From: Deroplatys truncata
Lineage: Eukaryota; Arthropoda; Insecta; Mantodea; Mantidae
Direction of reading: 5' to 3'
Assembly (NCBI GenBank): GCA_030765065.1
Contig: CM060988.1
Span: 198,956,565 to 199,020,564, forward strand
DNA length: 64,000 nucleotides
In this document: positions 56,700 to 64,000 of the stretch, in pieces
Layout of the letters: each line of letters starts with the position of its first letter
Position numbering within the stretch: position 1 is the first letter of the stretch
Position numbers and translations under genes: made by a program
The notes under the pieces: generated by a model
What the model was told of the DNA's origin: nothing
Database searches by the model: none
Seen by the model: the letters and a program-made list of their open reading frames with translations, nothing else

Positions 56700-58026
56700 T
56701 AGAGAGAGCCAAAAAGCTATGAACTGGCTGCACAGTGTTTTTCCTGTTTGCACCCTCGGCGCTCGTTGCCGTCTGCTGCTATCATAGAAAGGTGCAGATG
56801 AAACCATACATTTTTGAAACTACTTTTAAAGGCTTTACTTATCAACTTTATGAAAGGAGATGCTGAAGCTGGCCACCGTCGCCATCCATACATTTTTGGC
56901 ATCTCTTTAGGAAACTATCCATCACTCGCCATAGTTCACGTTGAGAAATGCTGGCAATTTTCTGGTAGATATTTAGTTTTAATTCTTCCAGGGTGTGTAG
57001 GTTTGTCTTGTACACTTTATGTTTTAAGTTATCCTCAAACACGCCCTCAATTGTTCTCATCGAAATATTGGCTGTATGAGCTGTTGCAGAGTCTTGTTGA
57101 AAAAGGGCAAAATCGCGCTCCCTGACTGTTAATTCTCTAAAAGGGGGGGGGGAATAGTATTCACATATGTATGGGCATCAACTGTTGACTCGAAAAAAAA
57201 TTGGTCCTATAACTCTTACTCCTCTCATGGTGCTCGATACACCAATTTTTTCGTTATGAAGGGGTACTTCATCAACTATATTAGATTTGTCAGAGCTCCA
57301 ATAACGATTATTTTGTGTACACACATATCCATGAAGGTGGAACCAAGCCTCGTCCGTGAGAAATATTAAATATGGGTCTATTTTGCCATTGTATACACTA
57401 TTGAGACTCCACTCACAAAATGTGCACCTAATTATAGGATCACATGGTTGAAAAGTTATTTTATATGGTTTTAACTTCAGCAATTTGGTAGCTCCTTGCG
57501 CAGAGCCATAAGAAATGCCTGCCTGTTGTAAAGACGCCTAAGTGATTTTGGGGGGGAATTCTCCAAACGATGACCGATGTCGTCTAATGTTTCTTCGGTA
57601 AGAACCGAACACCGTATTTTAGATTTCTTAGCCTGAAACTTCCTGTGGCCTGAAATTTATTTTAAAGTTTATGGATTGTTGTATGACCTGGAATTTTTAC
57701 GCCTGGAAATCTTTCTGCAAATCGTACTTTCACTTGGCGAGCTGACTGAGTTAGCACATATGAATCATAAATAAATACACGCTGTGCAGTAGAAAAGATA
57801 TACTGAGCCATAATATACTTTGTGACTAAGTACAGGACAAAATAATAAATAACTTGTAATAACTTAACTACTTCACATCACCGTCAACTCAATACTGCAC
57901 TTCACACTGCAGAGCAAAAGCACATCAACAGCGTGACCTTGTTTATAGCAACAGTGCATTGTCATGTTCCCACATGCCCAGCGGAAAAATACTGCGCAGA
58001 CAGTTTGTAGTTTCTTGGCTCTCCTG
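56700..58026 (-). mobile_element. Mariner-type transposon, near full length
   Basis: A 1327-bp element. Left end TAGAGAGAGCCAAAAAGC at a TA (56698-56699); right end GTTTCTTGGCTCTCCTG near a mutated TA. The ends are short inverted repeats, as in a normal element, unlike the two fold-back derivatives. Only about four CpGs remain in the first 105 bp, with most others changed to TpG or CpA (CTATGAACTGGCTGCACAG). Confidence 0.9.
56780..57811 (-). pseudogene. Mariner-type transposase, decayed full length
   Basis: Read on the minus strand: MAQYIFSTAQRVFIYDSY and VRFAERFPGVKIPGHTTIH (DUF4817-like helix-turn-helix), then the VRTEEHL-like linker, IFLTDEAWFHLHGYVCTQNN with a catalytic D (57178-57483), VPLHNEKIGV, the degraded QQDSATAHTAN region, and LEELKLNIYQKIASISQREL with FLKRCQKCMDGDGGQLQHLL at the C-terminus. 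Frames change several times and there are stops. The RSPDL...LWG block with the last catalytic residue is missing between SMRTIEGVF and DNLKHKVYK, a deletion shared with derivative 2. Expected length is about 350 residues. Confidence 0.85.
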
Positions 58027-58204
58027 TTATATTATAAATAGTATCTGTATACTGTATCCTTACTGTCACAGTACAAAACAGTAGGCATATTGGGCGAGGC
58101 ACCAGTATTTTAATATTTTTAATCTTTAATTATGAATAACAGCACTGACTTGCATTTAAGTACTCTAAAGTAGTGTATTAGGTTTATTATTTACGAGTAT
58201 CAAA

Positions 58205-58575
58205 AGGACTTTAAAAGAATGACAGGTTATTGAGTAATTCAAATCTATAATAAGAGATATCTCAGAAATGGCTTATGGCAAGAAAAAAAAAGCATTTGAA
58301 ATAAATTGTGTGTTGTAAAGAGACCTACATTTTTTCTGTAGTAAGTTTTCATCTATCGCTTAACATTTATCAGTTGTACACAATCTCTGGATATTCCCAG
58401 AAAATTCAAGATATACATTTTATTTGTCAGTAAATATCGTTAATATCTGGTATTTTAATACAAATTGTTAGCCATTTTTGAGAAAATTGAAAATTTTCAT
58501 GTAAGGGGTAATTTGGAATGTGGGATTTTCTTAAAAATTTTCATGTCACATGTTTGGAAGATAGAATATAAATAA
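58205..58575 (-). repeat. ACTTT-family repeat, both ends missing
   Basis: Starts near GGACTTTAAAAGAATGACAG and ends at TGTTTGGAAGAT. The block that reads CTTCGTGTCGCATC upstream reads TTTTCATGTCACATG here. Confidence 0.7.
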
Positions 58576-58579
58576 CAGA

Positions 58580-58920
58580 GATTATAAGGATAGGGGAACA
58601 GCTAAGGAAAATTTAATGTTAGATCTCCAGTAGGATCCCTAATTCTATGTACTGATGTTGATAACCACGATGTTGTATATATTCACACTAGAGGTATCTC
58701 AAGTGTAGCAGTAACAACAAAGTAACAAAGAATTTGTTTATGTACAGAGTGAGTCACCTAAAACTAGCAGTGCAAAAATAGAAATGAATGGCATGAAGGT
58801 GTTCATTTAAGTAGATGATATAGGTCATGCAACTATGATTTTCAACATAAACTTATGATTTCTTAAATGGAAACCATGTATTATTTTTGATGCAGTTAAT
58901 AACAAAACAAGATGATCAGG
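58580..58920. other. Putative intronic DNA, nothing recognised
   Basis: No supported feature. Confidence 0.4.
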
Positions 58921-58924
58921 GTTG

Positions 58925-59480
58925 GTATTTATTGTCTAAGTTCATCTTCCAAAGATGTGACATGATTTTCAAAAAACTCCTCCAATCTCAAACTATCCTT
59001 TGTATAGAAAATTTTTCAAAAATTTAGATTGTCTCAAAAATGGCTCTAATGATTTTGTAAAATATTTTCAAGAAAAACAAAATGTATGTCTTGAATTTTC
59101 TGGGAATAGCCTCTGAAGTTCTCTTCATTCTGAATGTGTTTTGCATAACTGGTAAACCTTAAGAGATAGACAAAATTTTACTGCATAAAAAAGTAGGTCT
59201 TGTTAAAGCACACAATTTATGCCAAATAAAGTTTTTTGTGTTAACAATTTCAGAGATATTGTTTGTTATTGGTTTGAATTCTCTCTTGGCCATGCAAAGT
59301 GAATGGAATTTCAAAGATTGTTGCCATTACATAGCGACAGGAGATATCCAATAAAACAATTTGTGCAGAAGTTTGTCTCGATTAATATGAAGTAGATAGA
59401 AGTATAAGCTTTTGTAAGAATAGTTTGTTAAAGAAAGGGGAAGGAAATTCACGTAAATGTAACACAGGATTTTTTTTTAT
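58925..59480 (+). repeat. ACTTT-family repeat, 5'-truncated
   Basis: Starts GGTATTTATTGTCTAAGTTC and ends ACGTAAATGTAACACAGG. The expected GATGCGACACG reads GATGTGACATG. Confidence 0.7.
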
Positions 59481-60040
59481 ATATCAATTAATTTTTTAGT
59501 GGCTGGAAATCATATGTTGTTTACAGTATAATTGATAACAGCGAAAGTAATTTTAAGAACAGATTTTGTCCATTGTAATATGTAAATCACAGCACAATTA
59601 ACCACAACGTGAAGTTAATGCTTGAGACTAAATGACGTGGTTGAACCTCAGAATGTGTGCTAATATGTGTTTCATTGTGTTTGAAGTGTCTATCTGGCAT
59701 TATAATTTCTTGTTATGTAATTAACCTACTGTGATACCACAAATGTACTCTTAAGGTTGTTTTCCATGTTGTCAATTACGTCAAAAATAGTAGCTGTTTT
59801 CCATTAAAAAAAACATATGTTTATGTTGAAAATCATATACGCTTATGGAAGTCGCTTTCCAATTCATGTTTTTATTTCAGAAACATTTGTAGTAATAGTT
59901 CTAGGTGATTCGTCCGGTATAAAATGTTTAGCTTTGGAAGCTAAAATAAATTCATTCATTGCTAACAATTAATTTTGGTGAAATAAAGCTAAGCTTATTG
60001 ACTGAGTCACACAGTTATCCCAATATACAGTTTGTTAAAT
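59481..60040. other. Putative intronic DNA, nothing recognised
   Basis: No supported feature. Confidence 0.4.
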
Positions 60041-60044
60041 CTAT

Positions 60045-60430
60045 CGTTTATCACAATCATGGTCCCCCTTCACTGGCTACAACAAAATATATAGCACCAC
60101 TAGTGACTTCCAGTAAATGGTATACAGTACAATAATAGACCAGAGCTTATCTGTGTGTCTACCCTTTATCGTGATCATGGTCCCCTTTCACCGGGCTGCA
60201 ACAAAATATATAGCACCACTAGTGACCTCTAGTAAATGGTATACAGTACAACAATAGACCAGAGCTTATCTGTGTGTCTACCCTTTATCGTGATCATGGT
60301 GCCCTTTCACTGGGCTGCAACAAAATGTATAGCACCCTAGTGACCTCTAGTAAATGGTATACAGTACAATAATAGACCAGAGCCTATCTGTGTGTTTATC
60401 CTTTATCGTCGTCATGGGCTGCAACAAAAG
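60045..60430. repeat. 117-119-bp tandem repeat, about three units
   Basis: The landmark ATCATGGTCCC recurs at 60057, 60174 and 60293 and weakly near 60412. The unit contains ATATATAGCACCACTAGTGA and AATAGACCAGAGC.TATCTG. Confidence 0.9.
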
Positions 60431-60537
60431 TATAGCATACATATTTCAAATTTGATTCCACCACTAGTAATGTTTAATAACCAGCATTTATGATATGAAC
60501 ATTCAGTAATGGACAATCTCTCTTTTTTTTTAACGGG

Positions 60538-60720
60538 CAGTCTTTATTTCTATGGTTCTTAGCATGCCATTCTATATTGAGCATGAAAGACCGGACAGAG
60601 ACATCTATCAGGCATCAGGTTCTTTTATGTGTCGTAAATCTAGGACATGGGATCACCTACTTTGCTTACCTTCTGAAGAAAGCCAAGCTAGCAGGTTACC
60701 CCTAGATTACAAGGTCAACA
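60538..60720 (-). mobile_element. SINE-A, old degraded copy
   Basis: Keeps CTATTGGTTCTTAGC-like, CATTCTATATTGAGC and GTGTCGTAAATCTAGG; the tRNA head is unrecognisable. Confidence 0.65.
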
Positions 60721-60794
60721 TGGACGATGTGATTTATAAATTCAACTTTCTCATATAAATTGTTTATCCTATTCAATTGCTGCACGATATGCTT

Positions 60795-61130
60795 CCCATT
60801 TTTGTGAGTTTTTCTTAATAGTTGATGTTATGAAGCATAAAATATGGACTAGAATTCTTATAGTCTGGATACTGGTTTTTTGCTTTAATACATGTTTATT
60901 GTGGTAGCAGGAGGAATTTAAGTAAGTATGATAGAAAGAAGCAGTACTACCAGGTCTTCAAGGATTCTTATAAAACAGAATTGCCATTTATTGTACAAGA
61001 AATTTTTGTACATTTACTGTGTTGAACATTTTTGACATTCTAAATTTCATGTCAGTGCAAAATTATTACGCTTTGCTGGATAGGGGAATGTTTTAATATC
61101 AGGTTGTTGACAAGTATGTGAATATATGCA
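60795..61130. repeat. Dispersed repeat, pair with 47.3 kb
   Basis: See 47312-47690; the same landmarks occur in the same order. Confidence 0.7.
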
Positions 61131-61201
61131 GATGATATTACACCAGACACATTTTTTGTCCCTCTATAGTTTGTCCAACATTCCCTGATAATTTGAGCAT
61201 G

Positions 61202-61495
61202 TCGTCCTCCGTGGTGTAGTAGTTACCATGCTAACCTCTAATTCCTGAGGTCGCAGGTTCAAACCCGGCAGAGTCAATGGTTTTTTTCGGGCGTAAAAAT
61301 CCTTAGCATGGCTTCCTTCGGAAGGGAAGTAAAGCTGGTGGTCCCGTGTCGTGGATTTACGGCAGTAAAAGAACCTCAAGCCTGATAAAGAGGCCTCTGA
61401 GCAAAATTACCGGTCTTTCATGCCCAATATAGAATGGGATGCTAAGGACCAACGTAGTTAAAGAGCGTCCATAAATAAAACTCAATTTAATTTAG
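61202..61495 (+). mobile_element. SINE-A, complete
   Basis: Head TCGTCCTCCGTGGTGTAG with box-B-like GGTCGCAGGTTCAAACCC, full body and tail CTCAATTTAATTTAG. An exact 10-bp duplication TTTGAGCATG lies at 61192-61201 and 61496-61505. Confidence 0.9.
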
Positions 61496-61505
61496 TTTGA
61501 GCATG

Positions 61506-61860
61506 CGTATTAAAGATATCTGACTATTGCTGTGTTCCAATAAACATCTGATCATGTCAGAATCAGTAGGGAAGAGCACATACCGACTGACTGCTAACTT
61601 GTTGTCAAACCAATGCATGAACCATTCTTAAATCCATACATGAGGTGATCAGAGACTGTGTGTCAGAACGAACCTTATATATTTAGTATACATTAGTAAT
61701 GAACTTGTTTACAACATTCATAGGTAATACTGCAAAGCTCACCTATATAAGAAGCTTAACTACATACTTATGTAGAATTAGACTAAAGATTGCTGTTTGA
61801 TTACATACATCTGCAGTAGTTGATTAAATGTCAATTAAAGATCTAAATGTGACCCACGTG
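61506..61860. other. Putative intronic DNA, nothing recognised
   Basis: No supported feature. Confidence 0.4.
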
Positions 61861-61864
61861 ATAG

Positions 61865-62157
61865 TTTTTTTTTTTTTTTTATTTATGGACGCCCTTTAAC
61901 TACTATGGTTCTTAGCGTCCCATTCTATATTGGGCGTGAAACACCTGTAATTTTGCTCAGAGGCCTCTTTATCAGGCTTGAGGTTCTTTTACGTGCCGTA
62001 AATCTACGGCACGGGACCACCGGCTTTACTTCCCTTCCGAAGGAAGCCGTGCTAACGATTTTTACGCCCGAAAGAATCCATCGCCCTCCGCCGGGTTTGA
62101 ACCCGCGACCTTGGGAACTAGAGGCTAGCACGGTACCACCAGTCCACGGAGGACGAC
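61865..62157 (-). mobile_element. SINE-A, complete and young
   Basis: Oriented minus, with a poly-A tail (poly-T at 61865). Body CpGs are nearly all intact (CCGTAAATCTACGGCACGGG read on +), so it looks like a recent insertion. A 6-8 bp duplication around TGATAG flanks it. Inverted relative to the copy at 61202. Confidence 0.85.
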
Positions 62158-62159
62158 AT

Positions 62160-62720
62160 GATAGAGTAGATTATCTGTCCATGACTTCGCTGTTACATCA
62201 TGGCAACTATGTATATTGCTTGGAATATCATGTAATTGGCATTTGTTTTTACAAGCATTCTCAGTGAAGTAAGAACTTAGAAAAGTCAGAGCCAACCTAT
62301 GACTCGAACATATTCGAATTCTTGTGTTAATCCATTTTAGACATTCAGGAGATGGTAGTAGGATTGCGATTGATGTAAAAGTTGTTGGTAAAGGACTGTT
62401 CCTCTCCCACTGCACCGCTTATAGTGCAATTCAGTATAGCCTACATCCGTTGGGAAGAGCAGTGAAGGAAATTATTTGTTTCTGACACCTATGCAGAAAC
62501 TTTGTTCCATTTTAATATTAGTATATGTTTGTCACTTCAGAACTGAAAACTGGGACACATGGAAAATTTTTATTTCTAACATAGCAACGCTTTGGAAATA
62601 ACATGTCTGTCTCATAATTTGTAGGGCCAAAGTTGAATCATGAATGTGTTATTGATTGGTTTTTGCTGTGCTTTAATGTTTTGATAGGTTTCAGTTGCCC
62701 AATTTCAAAACCAGTCAGAT
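62160..62720. other. Putative intronic DNA, nothing recognised
   Basis: No supported feature. Confidence 0.4.
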
Positions 62721-62724
62721 GTTT

Positions 62725-63260
62725 AAAGAATTTCACTATATGCTAGCCTTGAAATTCCAAAATTTTTCCACGACATTGCGAGAAACAACTGAATAGTGAT
62801 AGCACTTAGTAAGTATTGACAAATTCAAACAAATAATAATGGATATCTTGGAATTAGCTCATATCACAAAAAGGTGATTTGAAATAAATTGTTTTAAAGA
62901 GATCTACATTTTTAGTGTATGAAGTTTTTGTCTATCTCTTAAAGTTTACCGCTTATACAAAATTTCTTCCAAATCAAGAGGACTTCACAGGCCATTTTCA
63001 GAAAATTCAAGATATACATGATTGACATGTAAATTATATGGTATTTTACTCCAAATCGTTAAGAGCCATTTTGAGAAAATAAAAAATTTCGAAAAGTATT
63101 TCATGTTTAGTGTAGTTGGGGTGGGGGCCATTTTCTGGAATATCTTTGTGTCATACATCTAGAAGACGCTGAATTTAAAATGTCCAGCTTGGCATTTATC
63201 AGACATTTTGTTTTTGAGTTATATTGTTCACATACATGGACCTTTTATTATAAATCCTTT
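62725..63260 (-). repeat. ACTTT-family repeat, truncated arm
   Basis: Starts near ATATGCTAGCCTTGAAATTCC and stops after CACATACATGGACC and TTTATTATAAATCC, lacking its last 100 bp. The expected CGTGTCGCATC reads TGTGTCATACATC. Confidence 0.75.
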
Positions 63261-64000
63261 TTTTACTTTCTCTACCATGTACCTAGTAGGTAGTTATATT
63301 GCATTCCACCCAAAAATTTGATACCAAGATTTCACCGTTAATACATGTTTTAAGGCCCCCTGAATTCAAATAAATGTGTGTGTGTGTGCCTGTGAACAGC
63401 ATAACTCAAAAACGAAAAGTCAGATAATTACCAAACTTGAAATATAAGTTCAATATCTTCCAAAGATGTGACACAAAGATTTTCAAGAAAATCCCAGACC
63501 AGATTAGCCTTTACATGGAAAATTTTTCGAAATTTTGGATTTTCTGAAAAATGGCTAACGATTTTGATTAAAATACCATATATTGAAGATATTTACATAA
63601 CAAATAAAATGTATATCTTGAATTTTCTGGATATAGCCTATGAAGTCCTCTTCATTCAGAACAAATTTTGTATAAACTTGAATAATTGGTAAACATTATG
63701 TGATAGACAAAAATGTACTATACATTAAAAAAAATAGATATCTTTAAAACACACATTTTTATTTCAAATGACTTTCTTTGTGCCATCAACCATTTCCAAG
63801 ATATCTATTGTTAATGGTTTGAATTGTTCATTACTTGGTCGTTCTTTTAAAGTCTTGTCAACATTCAGTTGTTTTACACGATTGTATGGAAAGAGTGTGG
63901 ATTTTTAAGGCCAGTGTATAGCATCTAGTTCTTAAACATTTGACTATCGCTGTGCCGTTTATACGTATAACGAAATATGTAATATAACTGTTTCTGCAAA
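63261..64000 (+). repeat. ACTTT-family repeat, opposite arm, runs off window
   Basis: Starts TTTTACTTTCTCTACCATG and follows the family to TTTCTGCAAA at the window end. With the preceding copy it forms another head-to-head inverted pair. It has an open frame of 75 codons at 63468-63692 shared in part with other copies. Confidence 0.8.

Noticed and set aside
1-64000. LTR retroelements or other virus-like copies
   Set aside because: Looked for paired long terminal repeats and for capsid, protease or integrase motifs; none were seen.

Overview
This 64 kb window looks like nuclear DNA of a large, repeat-rich arthropod genome, most likely a hemimetabolous insect. The reasons are: no dense coding, AT-rich single-copy DNA, several tRNA-headed SINE families, DDxD and DD34E Tc1/mariner elements, hAT-type MITEs, a LINE tail, many minisatellites, and CpG decay that looks like gene-body methylation. 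The species cannot be named from the sequence alone. I see no bacterial genes, rRNA, CRISPR array, LTR element or other virus-like copy.

Region 1-31.7 kb is intergenic in character. It holds about half of a dispersed family, here called the ACTTT family (about 830 bp, ends ACTTTCTCTAC/GTAGAGAAAGT). It also holds five tandem arrays (113 bp at 11.7 kb, 75 bp at 12.5 kb, 88 bp at 17.8 kb, 105 bp at 20.0 kb, 138 bp at 27.6 kb), several GC-rich SINEs, one GC-rich insertion of unknown type (15.2-15.7 kb), a 138-bp hAT-type MITE, decayed transposases at 21.5-22.1 and 26.3-27.5 kb, a LINE 3' end (25.3-26.2 kb) and a fold-back mariner derivative (27.9-28.7 kb).

Region 31.8-33.95 kb is different. It is CpG-rich, has a perfect CRE and five CCAAT boxes within about 200 bp, and is followed by a short open frame that ends in a strong splice donor. 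I read this as the promoter and 5' end of a host gene on the + strand, whose first intron or introns would fill the rest of the window. The product is not recognised.

Region 34-64 kb contains the same transposon families as the left side, but many copies have lost CpG to TpG/CpA. It includes a mariner nested in a SINE, a second and nearly full-length mariner, a Tc1 element nested in another SINE, two MITEs with exact 8-bp target duplications, and a hAT-like transposase remnant. The change in CpG content at the putative promoter is the most interesting large-scale signal here.
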